A DNA stretch of 18,821 bases from an uncultured Treponema sp. (GCA_945833725.1 CAMAFU010000011.1:1-18821), one strand, 5' to 3'. Counted from the stretch's first letter, positions 6,475 to 13,785 are shown. Made by a program: numbers and translations. Notes: generated by a model from the letters alone, not told the origin.

Positions 6475-6560
6475 CAGGGGGTGTAGCGGCGGCGAAGCCG
6501 TTCCAAAATTTATTTTGGAATGAAACCGCGGAACACCCGGTTTTTGCCGTGCAAAAAGCC
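6475..6560 (+). promoter_or_regulatory. Structured tyrS leader element (possible three-way junction / attenuator)
   Basis: Nested complementary segments: outer stem GGGTGT (6479-6484) with ACACCC (6533-6538), inner stem GCGG (6486-6489) with CCGC (6526-6529), and inside them two hairpins, CGGC-GAA-GCCG (6490-6500) and TTCCAAAA-TTTA-TTTTGGAA (6501-6520). The outer stem is followed by GG and five T, weakly terminator-like. A further hairpin can form from 6539 to 6560. The block is far more GC-rich than its surroundings. It could regulate tyrS or be a dispersed GC-rich palindromic element; one copy cannot decide. Confidence 0.5.
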
Positions 6561-6592
6561 GCCCAAAAATTTAAAAACTGCTGGAGTTTAAA

Positions 6593-7837
6593 ATGAATAA
6601 AGCACTTGAAATATTAAAGTCCCGGGGTTTTTTTGCCCAGTGTACTGATGAAAAAGGTCTTTCTGATTTAATGGACAAGGGACCTGTTACTTTTTATGTA
6701 GGCTGTGATCCTACAGGGCCTTCTCTTCATATCGGGCACATGGTTCCATTTTTTGCCCTGCGTCATCTTCGTAATTGCGGTCATCGGGGAATTGCTCTTA
6801 TTGGCGGCGGTACTGCAAGAATCGGGGATCCTTCTGGTAAAACAGAAATGCGTAAAATGATAAGTTACGACCAGATTGACGAAAACTCAGAAAATATTAA
6901 AAAACAGCTGGATAAGTTTATTGGGTTCGACGGGGAAACGGCCTTTAGCGACAATAATAAAAACTGGCTTGCAGGCATGAATTATATTGACTTTCTCCGT
7001 GACATTGGTTCGTGCTTTTCTGTAAACAAAATGCTTACTTTTGAAGCGTATAAACAGCGTCTGGAAAAAGGTCTTTCCTTTATTGAATTTAACTATCAGC
7101 TTCTTCAGGCTTATGATTTTCTTATGCTTCACCAGAGGCATAACTGTGTACTCCAAATTGGCGGCGATGACCAGTGGGGAAATATTACGGCTGGCGTTGA
7201 TTTAATCAGAAGAAAACTTGGAGGAACTGCGGAACTTAATGCTGAGCATCAGGCTTTCGGACTTACTTTTCCACTTATTACCCGTTCCGACGGTAAAAAA
7301 ATGGGAAAAACAGAAAAAGGTGCTGTATTTTTGGATAAAAGTCTTACAAGTGTTTTTGATTTCTTTCAGTATTGGCGCAATGTTGCAGATCCTGATGTTG
7401 AAAAATTCTTTAAGCTTTTTACATTCCTTCCTCTTGATGAAATTTCTGCTATTTGCTGTGGTGATATAAATAAGGCAAAAGAAAGACTTGCATTTGAAGT
7501 TACTTCTATTATTCACGGTAAAGATGAAGCTGAAAAAGCCCTGGATGGTGCAAGAGCTGCTTTTTGTGGTGAAGGAAACCGGGAAATGATGCCTTCCTTT
7601 ACTGTGTTAAAATCAGATCTGGAAAAGGGAATTGGTCTTTTGTCTTTAATGACTTCTTCCGGCCTTACATCTTCCAATAGCGATGCAAGGCGTCTTGTGG
7701 CAGGAAATGGTGCCAGTATAAATGGGAATGTAATTTCTGATGTAAAATATACTGTAACCGTTGGTGATTTGGACAGTAGCGGAGAAATTATATTAAAAGC
7801 CGGTAAAAAGAAATTTACAAGAATTGTAATCGGATAG
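6593..7837 (+). CDS. tyrS: Tyrosyl-tRNA synthetase
   Basis: A 414-residue class I aminoacyl-tRNA synthetase charging tRNA-Tyr. HIGH is at residues 46-49 within GPSLHIGHMVPF, and the KMSKS-type loop reads KMGKT at 236-240. FNYQLLQAYDFLMLH and IGGDDQWGNI match the tyrosine and ATP pocket region of bacterial TyrRS. The C-terminal 70 or so residues form an S4-like RNA-binding domain (GLTSSNSDARRLV, NGNVISD). GGAG lies about 7 nt before the ATG. It is transcribed alone: a promoter candidate and a structured leader stand in front and a strong terminator behind. Confidence 0.95.
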   Translation: MNKALEILKSRGFFAQCTDEKGLSDLMDKGPVTFYVGCDPTGPSLHIGHMVPFFALRHLRNCGHRGIALIGGGTARIGDPSGKTEMRKMISYDQIDENSENIKKQLDKFIGFDGETAFSDNNKNWLAGMNYIDFLRDIGSCFSVNKMLTFEAYKQRLEKGLSFIEFNYQLLQAYDFLMLHQRHNCVLQIGGDDQWGNITAGVDLIRRKLGGTAELNAEHQAFGLTFPLITRSDGKKMGKTEKGAVFLDKSLTSVFDFFQYWRNVADPDVEKFFKLFTFLPLDEISAICCGDINKAKERLAFEVTSIIHGKDEAEKALDGARAAFCGEGNREMMPSFTVLKSDLEKGIGLLSLMTSSGLTSSNSDARRLVAGNGASINGNVISDVKYTVTVGDLDSSGEIILKAGKKKFTRIVIG

Positions 7838-7864
7838 GTTTAAATTTTGATAAAAAGCGGTGTA

Positions 7865-7897
7865 AAGGCTGTCAGAATATTTGACGGCCTTTTTTTT
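7865..7897 (+). terminator. Rho-independent terminator after tyrS
   Basis: Ten-base arms at 7865-7874 and 7882-7891 pair with one G-U around a 7-nt loop, followed by a T-run to 7897. The minus-strand T-run on the other side is short, so it mainly serves tyrS. Confidence 0.85.
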
Positions 7898-7920
7898 ATG
7901 TTAAAAAGTGTTTGAATTGT

Positions 7921-8844
7921 TTATTTTGCCTTCCATTTCATAATGTTGTCTTTTATTTCAAAGGTGATTTTTCCTTGATTTGCCAGAGAGTAAAGGTAGG
8001 AGCGGAGGGTGCATCCTATAAGCATATACTGGCTCAGTTTAAGGGAAATGTCGTTTCTGTCGGCAAGGGCTTTTAGAAGTTCTTCCTGAGTTTTTGGAAC
8101 TTTTGTTTCTTCTATGATCAGGTTTTCCGTTTCAAGAAGTGCAAGAAGATTAAGCTCAACAAGACCTTCTACGCTTTCAACAGGAAGACCGTGTCCGGGA
8201 ACATAGTGTTCGGCCTTTATGGTAAGAATTTTTTCTAGAGATTTTTTAGTCTGCTCTTCATCGAACAGGTATTGAATCCAGTATCTGCTTATTACATTCC
8301 GTCCGCTTAGGGCATCTCCTGCAAAAAATACTCTTTTTCCATCTGTATCTGTTACAAGAAAACCTGTCTGGTCTATGTAGTGCCCTTTTAATGAAATTGC
8401 TTCAATTTTCAGCTGTTCCAGATAAATTGTCTGTGAGTTTGAAAATGTTTTATCGGCAGGGCAGACAGTGGCAATGAAGTAAGGTGTTTTTAACTGGGAA
8501 ACAGGGGCGCTTCCGCATATAAGGCCAATTTCTAGATCAGGACACTCCATTAAAGGTGCTTCTCCCTGACTTGCCATAATTTCACAGCCGGTCATTTTTT
8601 TCAGGAAAAAATTTCCTCCGCAGTGATCGGCGTGTGAATGGGTGTTTATTATTGTTTTTAACTTTCCTGAAGGAAAATGTTCTTTTAGAACAGACAGAAT
8701 CTTTTTTGCATCATCTTCGGAATTTCCGCTGTCAATAAGGTGGAGTTCATCCTCTCCATTTTTATTTTTGCTTACGAGAATTCCTATGTTTGTGCTGAGT
8801 TGAAGACAGTATATGTGTTCAGAAAATTTAACAAGTTCCCTCAT
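7921..8844 (-). CDS. MBL-fold metallohydrolase
   Basis: A 307-residue protein of the metallo-beta-lactamase superfamily. The zinc motif HSHADH is at residues 69-74, with further ligands in FFAGDALSG (Asp) and VPGHGLP (His). About 75 residues follow the hydrolase domain and look like a helical, winged-helix-type tail (TQEELLKALADRNDISLKLSQYMLIGCTLRSYLYSLANQGKI), as in several MBL proteins of unknown substrate. The substrate is not identifiable. The ATG at 8844 has AAGGAA 6-7 nt upstream and lies 28 nt after the PfoS/R-like gene, so the two are probably co-transcribed. Confidence 0.8.
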   Translation of the reverse strand: MRELVKFSEHIYCLQLSTNIGILVSKNKNGEDELHLIDSGNSEDDAKKILSVLKEHFPSGKLKTIINTHSHADHCGGNFFLKKMTGCEIMASQGEAPLMECPDLEIGLICGSAPVSQLKTPYFIATVCPADKTFSNSQTIYLEQLKIEAISLKGHYIDQTGFLVTDTDGKRVFFAGDALSGRNVISRYWIQYLFDEEQTKKSLEKILTIKAEHYVPGHGLPVESVEGLVELNLLALLETENLIIEETKVPKTQEELLKALADRNDISLKLSQYMLIGCTLRSYLYSLANQGKITFEIKDNIMKWKAK

Positions 8845-8872
8845 GGAAAATTCCTTGCAGTAAAAACTGTTA

Positions 8873-9940
8873 TTATTCCGGGAGAGTAAGGTCTCCTTCT
8901 TTTATCCAGCCGATTTTTCGTAAAATAAGGGCAAAAAGCCAGCTTAAAATTCCAGGTAAAATAAAGCACACTGCAAGAAGACCAAGCCAGTGGAAAAATG
9001 AAGGGGAAATTGCCTGTGCTCCATGTTCCAGTGCTATTTGAGAAGGATTGAACCAGCCTGTTATTACGCCTATTTGTCCTACAAAACCGCATGTTCCCAT
9101 TCCAGAACTTACGGCTGCACCATTCATTTCCATTTTGAAGATACATGTTGCTATAGGACCTGTAATAAGACCTGCAAGTGTTGGTGGAATCCATATTTTT
9201 GGATTTTTTATTATGTTCGGCATTTGAAGCATACTTGTACCAAGTCCTTGTGCAATAAGACCGCTTACTTTATTTTCCCTGAAAGACATTACTGCAAAAC
9301 CTACCATTTGGGCGCAGCATCCTGCAACGGCAGCTCCTCCAGCAAGTCCTGTAAGCCCGAAAGCAGCACAGATTGCAGCAGAACTGATTGGAAGGGTAAG
9401 GGCAAGACCTGTAATAAGGGAAATAATCATGCCCATAAGGAATGGCCTTAAGTTTGTGGCCCATACAATAAGGTTTCCTAAAGATGATGCAGCTTTTCCA
9501 ATGAATTTTGCCGTAAGCAGCGTAAAAAGTGCTCCTGTAAGTATTGTTACAAGGGGCGTTACAAGAATGTCGACTTTTGTTTTTTTGCTTACCAGATTAC
9601 CTGCTTCTGCAGCAATTATTGCTATAAAAAGAACAGCCAGAGGACCGCCAGCCCCTCCTGTTACATTTGCGGCACTTCCTACTGCGGCAAGGGAAAATAA
9701 AACAAGTGCCGGAACACCCATTGCAAAACCTATTCCTACAGCCATTGCAGCACCGACAACATGAGCTTCGCTTGCAAAATTTCCTGCGGAAACAAGAAAA
9801 TCGAATAAAGCAAATTCTCCAAGTTTTTGAAGCTGCTGCCCTAAAGTTTTTACAATAGTGCCTGTAAGAAGAGATGCAAAAAGCCCCTGAGCCATTCCGC
9901 TCATGGCATCCACAAGATATCTTTTGACGAATCTGTTCAA
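8873..9940 (-). CDS. PfoS/R-family, PTS EIIC-like integral membrane protein
   Basis: A 355-residue, very hydrophobic protein with about nine to ten membrane segments rich in Gly, Ala and Ser. The N-terminus NRFVKRYLVDAMSGMAQGLFASLLTGTI and the segment AVGSAANVTGGAGGPLAVL fit the PTS_EIIC_2 (PfoS/R) family; from memory, Treponema pallidum has a member annotated pfoS/R. The name comes from a perfringolysin regulator, but membrane transport or sensing is as likely, and no EIIA or EIIB is nearby. The start is placed at TTG 9940 because a perfect AGGAGG (9952 to 9947) lies 6 nt before it. The in-frame ATG at 9967 is upstream of that site. Followed at 28 nt by the MBL hydrolase. Confidence 0.8.
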   Translation of the reverse strand: MNRFVKRYLVDAMSGMAQGLFASLLTGTIVKTLGQQLQKLGEFALFDFLVSAGNFASEAHVVGAAMAVGIGFAMGVPALVLFSLAAVGSAANVTGGAGGPLAVLFIAIIAAEAGNLVSKKTKVDILVTPLVTILTGALFTLLTAKFIGKAASSLGNLIVWATNLRPFLMGMIISLITGLALTLPISSAAICAAFGLTGLAGGAAVAGCCAQMVGFAVMSFRENKVSGLIAQGLGTSMLQMPNIIKNPKIWIPPTLAGLITGPIATCIFKMEMNGAAVSSGMGTCGFVGQIGVITGWFNPSQIALEHGAQAISPSFFHWLGLLAVCFILPGILSWLFALILRKIGWIKEGDLTLPE

Positions 9941-10082
9941 TTTCGTCCTCCTGAAAAAAATTGTCATTGATATACTTGTAAATGCGGTTTTCCGTCATCT
10001 CAATCGTAACATCTGCTCTGTGCAAATCTATCAAAATCTATAAAAAAAATCAAATGAAAAAAAATTATGATGATTTTCAATC

Positions 10083-10112
10083 TTGACTTGATTTTTGAAT
10101 AATTGATATAAT
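10083..10112 (+). promoter_or_regulatory. Promoter of the rplU-prp-rpmA operon
   Basis: TTGACT (10083-10088), an 18-nt spacer and a perfect TATAAT (10107-10112). Predicted start near 10119, leader of about 64 nt before the rplU ATG. Confidence 0.75.
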
Positions 10113-10182
10113 CCCATACTCATATTTTATTTTTAGTCGTTAGAGTTTCCGTTACACTTTGCGGCGCTTAAGAGGTATTTTA

Positions 10183-10494
10183 ATGTACGCACTTTTTGAA
10201 TTTAAAGGTAAACAGTACAAGGCTGAAAAAGATGCTCTCATTCAGGTTGATAAAATCGACTCAGAAGACGGCACAGAAGTTTCTATTGATTCAGTCCTTC
10301 TGGTTAGCGATGGAGACAATGTTAAAGTTGGAACTCCGTATGTTAATGGCGCAAAAATCGAAGCTGTTGTTGAAAACAGTTTCCGCGATAAAAAAGTTCT
10401 TGTATACAAGTACAAGAGCAAGAAAGATTACCATCGTTTGATTGGTCATCGTCAGGAATACACAAACATTCGCATTAAAAATATTATCGGTTAG
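10183..10494 (+). CDS. rplU: 50S ribosomal protein L21
   Basis: A 103-residue ribosomal protein of the usual length. It begins MYALFEFKGKQYK and ends with the L21 signature KKDYHRLIGHRQEYTNIRI. The ATG at 10183 has AGAGG (10171-10175) 7 nt upstream; a longer in-frame reading from a TTG would absorb this Shine-Dalgarno site. L21 binds 23S rRNA in the large subunit. First gene of rplU-prp-rpmA, the common bacterial order, 71 nt after a good promoter. The short leader was scanned for an L21 leader motif without a firm match. Confidence 0.97.
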   Translation: MYALFEFKGKQYKAEKDALIQVDKIDSEDGTEVSIDSVLLVSDGDNVKVGTPYVNGAKIEAVVENSFRDKKVLVYKYKSKKDYHRLIGHRQEYTNIRIKNIIG

Positions 10495-10503
10495 TTTCTG
10501 CCA

Positions 10504-10866
10504 ATGACAGTTGTGACACTTTTTACTGGAAAAAACGGCGTGTTAAAGGAATGTAAAGCTAACGGACATGCAGGTTTTTCCAAAAAAGGAACGGATATTG
10601 TCTGTTCTGCAGTTACAATTCTGCTTAGAACAGCTGTAGAACTCCTTTCCCAGATGAAAGATGTCAAATTGAGTACAGAGGCTCCTTCCCGGGGAACTCT
10701 TGCTTTCCTTGTGGAAAAGAAAGAATCGTGTTTGGATTTTGAAACAGAGTCCAGACTAAGGTGTATTGCAGATTTTTTAAGGCAGGGGTTTGCTTCCCTT
10801 GCAAAAGAATTTCCCGAAAATCTTTGTTTTTCTGAGGAATCTGCACAACGGGAAATTAAAGTTTAA
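10504..10866 (+). CDS. prp: Prp-like (YsxB family) ribosomal-processing cysteine protease
   Basis: A 120-residue protein with the Prp signature GHAGFSKKGTDIVCSAVT. His22 and Cys34 fall at the same positions as the catalytic pair of Staphylococcus aureus Prp. In Firmicutes this enzyme removes a short N-terminal extension from L27. It lies between rplU and rpmA as in those genomes, 9 nt after the L21 stop with no strong Shine-Dalgarno sequence, suggesting coupling. The neighbouring L27 begins MGRSKGGSGAKNGRDS with no extension, so the usual cleavage site is absent. Either the protease has another target or it has a non-proteolytic role. Confidence 0.85.
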   Translation: MTVVTLFTGKNGVLKECKANGHAGFSKKGTDIVCSAVTILLRTAVELLSQMKDVKLSTEAPSRGTLAFLVEKKESCLDFETESRLRCIADFLRQGFASLAKEFPENLCFSEESAQREIKV

Positions 10867-10884
10867 TAAAAGCGGAGGCTTAAT

Positions 10885-11226
10885 ATGGGACGCAGTAAAG
10901 GTGGTAGCGGTGCAAAAAACGGCCGCGATTCAAATCCAAAAAACTTGGGCGTTAAAGTATACGGTGGACAGGCTATTACAGCAGGTTCAATAATTATTAA
11001 GCAGCGGGGTACAAAAATTTTCCCTGGCGAAAATGTAAAAAGAGCTGGCGATGACAGTCTTTTTGCTACAGCAGATGGCTTTGTAAGTTTTACAGAACGC
11101 AAAAACAGAAAATTTGCCAATGTTGTTTTGCCTGTAGAAGAAAAAGCATCGGCTCCTAAAGCTGCAAAAAAAACTTCGGCAAAAAAAACTGCTCCAAAAG
11201 CTGAAGCAGAAGTAAAGGCTGAATAG
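10885..11226 (+). CDS. rpmA: 50S ribosomal protein L27 with a Lys/Ala-rich C-terminal extension
   Basis: A 113-residue protein. Residues 1 to about 85 are standard L27 (GSGAKNGRDSNPKNLGVKVYGGQ, RGTKIFPGENV, DGFVSF). A tail of about 28 residues follows, made of Ala, Lys, Pro and Thr and ending in acidic residues; typical L27 is about 85 residues. L27 sits near the peptidyl-transferase centre and its N-terminus reaches towards the tRNA ends. CGGAGG lies about 5 nt before the ATG. In-frame stops at 10864-10869 and no start codon between them and the ATG show there is no hidden N-terminal extension. Two identical A8 runs occur in the tail coding region. Confidence 0.95.
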   Translation: MGRSKGGSGAKNGRDSNPKNLGVKVYGGQAITAGSIIIKQRGTKIFPGENVKRAGDDSLFATADGFVSFTERKNRKFANVVLPVEEKASAPKAAKKTSAKKTAPKAEAEVKAE

Positions 11227-11267
11227 TTATCGGTCTTTTTTGCTAAAAAATCACTGTGTACGCAGAC

Positions 11268-11306
11268 TCCCGGATTTCAGCAACTACTGTGTCCGGGATT
11301 TTTTTT
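11268..11306 (+). terminator. Terminator between rpmA and obg
   Basis: TCCCGGA (11268-11274) and TCCGGGA (11292-11298) form a 7-bp stem with a 17-nt loop that can add a CAG/CTG pairing, followed by eight T (11299-11306). It separates the ribosomal protein genes from obg and downstream genes, either ending the transcript or letting only part of it through. Confidence 0.8.
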
Positions 11307-11375
11307 AAACGAAAGTATTTTTATTTGCTGCCGCTGATGCGGAGTTTTTAGTTGTTTTTTTTTATAGGTGAAAAA

Positions 11376-12539
11376 ATGAATTTATTTGCTGATGAAGCTG
11401 TAATTGAATGTCAGGCCGGTAAAGGCGGAAACGGCTGTATTTCTTTCAGACGGGAAAAATATGTTCCCCGGGGCGGTCCTAACGGCGGCGATGGCGGCGA
11501 TGGCGGAAATGTTGTTTTTGTATGCCGGAGAAATGTTCGCACTTTGGCTAATATCCGGTACAGGCATTTTTTTAGGGCAAAGGCTGGTGGCGACGGTCAG
11601 GGATGGAATAAATATGGCCGCGATGGTGAAGATGTTGTTATAGCCGTTCCTCCTGGAACTTCAATCCGGGATTTTGAAACAAACGAACTTTTAAAGGAAT
11701 TTACTTCGGAGTCTGAAGATGAAATGTTTATTGCCTGTCGTGGAGGTAATGGCGGCTGGGGTAATGTTCATTTTAAAACACCTTCCAATCAAGCTCCGAG
11801 AATTGCCAACAAAGGTCAGCCTGGAGAAGAAAAAAAACTTAAGCTGGAAATGAGCATTATGGCAGATATCGGGCTTGTAGGCTTCCCCAATGCTGGAAAA
11901 TCTTCTCTACTGGATGCTTTTACCAACGCCCGACCAAAAATTGCCCCGTATCCTTTTACTACAAAAATTCCAAACTTGGGAGTGCTTAGGGCAGATGAAA
12001 CGAGGGATGTAGTTATTGCAGACATTCCTGGAATCATAGAAGGAGCCAGCGACGGAAAAGGTTTGGGTATACGGTTTTTAAAGCATATTTCAAGAACTGC
12101 CGGCCTTTTGTTTATGATTGACTGCAGCGATGAAAACTGTTTTACCGCCTACGACACTTTGTGCAGCGAACTTGCAGGTTTTTCTAAAGATTTAGTCTTA
12201 AAAAAGAGAATTGTTCTCTGCAATAAAATTGATGTCGAAGGTGCAATGGAAAATGCCCGGAAAATTCAGGCTGAAATTGCATCAAAAGAAAAAGACACTG
12301 TGGTACTTTGTGTTTCTGTAGCAGAGCACATCGGAATGAATGATATTCGTCTGGCAATATTAAATCTTGTGGAGCAGATGGAAAGTGAAGGGCAAAAAGT
12401 AAATTCCCGTGGAGAAACAGTTTCTTCCGGTTCAATTCTTACTTCAAAAAAAGAAAGCAGCAGCATAAATCCTTCTTTCCTTGAAACCCGCTCTGTCGAT
12501 GAAGATGCGGAAATTCAGTTTCCGGGGTCAGAAAATTGA
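11376..12539 (+). CDS. obg: Obg family GTPase (ribosome assembly)
   Basis: A 387-residue GTPase of large-subunit assembly and stress response. The N-terminal glycine-rich Obg fold has GKGGNGCISFRREKYVPRGG and GGDGGDGG. The G domain has G1 GFPNAGKSS (from residue 169), G3 DIPGII, G4 NKID (283-286) and G5 SVA. The C-terminal 50 or so residues are Ser/Glu-rich and probably disordered; no OCT domain is seen. ATG 11376 has AGGTG 5 nt upstream and begins at the conserved MNLFADEAVIE; upstream in-frame codons are not conserved. It follows the terminator after rpmA and overlaps nadD by 4 nt. Confidence 0.95.
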   Translation: MNLFADEAVIECQAGKGGNGCISFRREKYVPRGGPNGGDGGDGGNVVFVCRRNVRTLANIRYRHFFRAKAGGDGQGWNKYGRDGEDVVIAVPPGTSIRDFETNELLKEFTSESEDEMFIACRGGNGGWGNVHFKTPSNQAPRIANKGQPGEEKKLKLEMSIMADIGLVGFPNAGKSSLLDAFTNARPKIAPYPFTTKIPNLGVLRADETRDVVIADIPGIIEGASDGKGLGIRFLKHISRTAGLLFMIDCSDENCFTAYDTLCSELAGFSKDLVLKKRIVLCNKIDVEGAMENARKIQAEIASKEKDTVVLCVSVAEHIGMNDIRLAILNLVEQMESEGQKVNSRGETVSSGSILTSKKESSSINPSFLETRSVDEDAEIQFPGSEN

Positions 12540-13180
12540 AACTTGCTGTTTTAGGGGGAAGTTTCAATCCTGTGCATATAGGACACCTTATTCTTGCAGA
12601 CTGTGTTTCAAAACAACTGGGATACGATAAAATTGCATTCGTTCCGGCTTACGATCCTCCTCATAAATATCTTTCCATGGAGGTTTCAGCTCAAGACAGA
12701 CTCAAAATGGTAGAACTTGCAACGGAAGATGATGAACGGTTTTTTGCCGAAGATTTTGAAATAAATCAAAAAGGTGTTTCCTATACATGGGATACAATTT
12801 CTTATCTCGAAAAAAAATATTCCGGTCTTCTGTCAGATAAAATCGGCCTTATTGCAGGCATGGATTTAATTCCAAATTTTCATAAATGGAAAAATGCCCG
12901 CCTTCTTGCAGAAAAGTGCCGTCTTATAGTTGCTGTTCGAAATGAAAAAGAAACAGGACACGAAAATGCAGCCAAAGGGGAATTTGCCGTTAAAGAAAAA
13001 GATTTTTCTCTGGAAAAGTTTCAGTTTCCCTTTGTAAAGGTTAATAATCCTTTTTTCCCCCTTTCATCATCGCAAATCCGGCAAAGAATTTATGATGATG
13101 AAGGCTGGCGGTATCTTGTGGGAGAAAAAGTTTTTGAATATATTAAAGAAAGGAATCTGTATGTGCATAAAAAAAGTTGA
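12536..13180 (+). CDS. nadD: Nicotinate-nucleotide adenylyltransferase
   Basis: A 214-residue cytoplasmic enzyme that converts nicotinate mononucleotide and ATP to deamido-NAD. It opens with GGSFNPVHIGHL, the nucleotidyltransferase (T/H)xGH-type motif, and carries SSSQIRQRI near the end, the ISSTxxR-like motif. The start is TTG at 12536, overlapping the obg stop in a TTGA, with a GGGG about 8 nt upstream. This gives translational coupling to obg. The N-terminus would be truncated with any later start. It is followed by yqeK with a 20-nt overlap; nadD and yqeK are neighbours or fused in many bacteria. Confidence 0.95.
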   Translation: MKLAVLGGSFNPVHIGHLILADCVSKQLGYDKIAFVPAYDPPHKYLSMEVSAQDRLKMVELATEDDERFFAEDFEINQKGVSYTWDTISYLEKKYSGLLSDKIGLIAGMDLIPNFHKWKNARLLAEKCRLIVAVRNEKETGHENAAKGEFAVKEKDFSLEKFQFPFVKVNNPFFPLSSSQIRQRIYDDEGWRYLVGEKVFEYIKERNLYVHKKS

Positions 13181-13760
13181 GCTTAACAATCCCTCTGAAC
13201 TTGAAAAAACAATCCTTGCCGTTGATTCTTTTGCAAGAAAATCATTAGGCGAAAAACGGTATGCTCATTCTGTCCGTACGGCGGAAACCTGCTCTCTTAT
13301 TTGCCGGCGGCATAACCTTAATGAGCGGATAGGCTATCTGTGCGGAATAGCCCACGATATTTGCAAGGAACTTCCCCCACAAAAGCAAAAAGAACTGGCT
13401 CTAAAAGACGGAAAAAAACTTTCTGAGCTTGAAGAAAAAAAACTTTCTCTTCTGCATGGGCGTGCAGCTTCTGTTTTTTTAAAAGAAAACTTTGGCATAA
13501 AAGATAAAAGGGTTCTTGAAGCCGTTTCGTATCACACTTTCGGAAATGCCGGCATGGGAGACTTTGCAAAAATTCTTTTTACGGCAGACAAAATAGAACC
13601 AGCCCGTCCTCAATCAACGGAAGAATACCGGGAAAACCTTATTTCCAAAGATATAAATACAATGACGAGAATGGTTTTAGAAGAAAATATTGAATATCTT
13701 AAAAAACACGGCAAAGAAGCTGCCTATGAATCATATAAACTTCTTGAAGAGTTAAAGTAA
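13161..13760 (+). CDS. yqeK: HD-domain nucleotide phosphohydrolase, YqeK family
   Basis: A 199-residue HD-superfamily protein. Metal-binding histidines are seen in YAHSVRTAE, the HD pair at His65-Asp66 in GIAHDICKELP, His in LLHGRAA and VSYHTFG, and Asp in TADKIEP. Members of this family in Gram-positive bacteria symmetrically hydrolyse diadenosine tetraphosphate to ADP. ATG 13161 was chosen because AAAGGA lies 6 nt upstream and the conserved region follows; a longer in-frame reading would overlap nadD by about 90 nt. With this start the overlap with nadD is 20 nt. Confidence 0.88.
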   Translation: MCIKKVELNNPSELEKTILAVDSFARKSLGEKRYAHSVRTAETCSLICRRHNLNERIGYLCGIAHDICKELPPQKQKELALKDGKKLSELEEKKLSLLHGRAASVFLKENFGIKDKRVLEAVSYHTFGNAGMGDFAKILFTADKIEPARPQSTEEYRENLISKDINTMTRMVLEENIEYLKKHGKEAAYESYKLLEELK

Positions 13761-13785
13761 TTGTTTTAAGGAGACTGTTGAAGTT

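Larger units (their letters stand above)
6225..6592. other. Divergent rlmJ-tyrS spacer, 368 bp, structure-rich
   Basis: No protein gene is supported here. In order: a minus-strand rlmJ promoter candidate (6257-6284), dispersed repeat copy A (6315-6397), an AT-rich stretch with a plus-strand promoter candidate (6417-6445), and a GC-rich block able to form a branched hairpin structure (6475-6560) before tyrS. Confidence 0.8.

Noticed and set aside
6475..6545. T-box riboswitch in front of tyrS, suggested by ACCGCGG at 6525-6531
   Set aside because: The AGGGUGG part of the T-box consensus does not stand directly before it, no specifier stem with a tyrosine codon is visible, the terminator geometry is wrong, and T-boxes are not expected in spirochaetes.
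9941..9967. ATG 9967 as start of the PfoS/R-like protein
   Set aside because: It lies upstream of the perfect AGGAGG and would add nine residues coded by the leader itself; TTG 9940 has correct spacing.
9941..10034. A leader peptide or separate small gene before the PfoS/R-like gene (reading ...MTENRIYKYINDNFFQEDEIEQ... on minus)
   Set aside because: It has no good ribosome binding site, starts next to the predicted promoter and runs on into the PfoS/R gene in another frame without sense. Its AGGAGG is used by the TTG at 9940.
10113..10182. Ribosomal L21 leader RNA
   Set aside because: The leader is only about 64 nt and I could not place the known conserved L21-binding structure in it.
11160..11195. 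Programmed frameshift at the two A8 runs in rpmA
   Set aside because: The zero frame gives a sensible L27 tail to a normal stop, and no stimulatory hairpin or meaningful alternative frame was seen. Slippage remains only a possibility.
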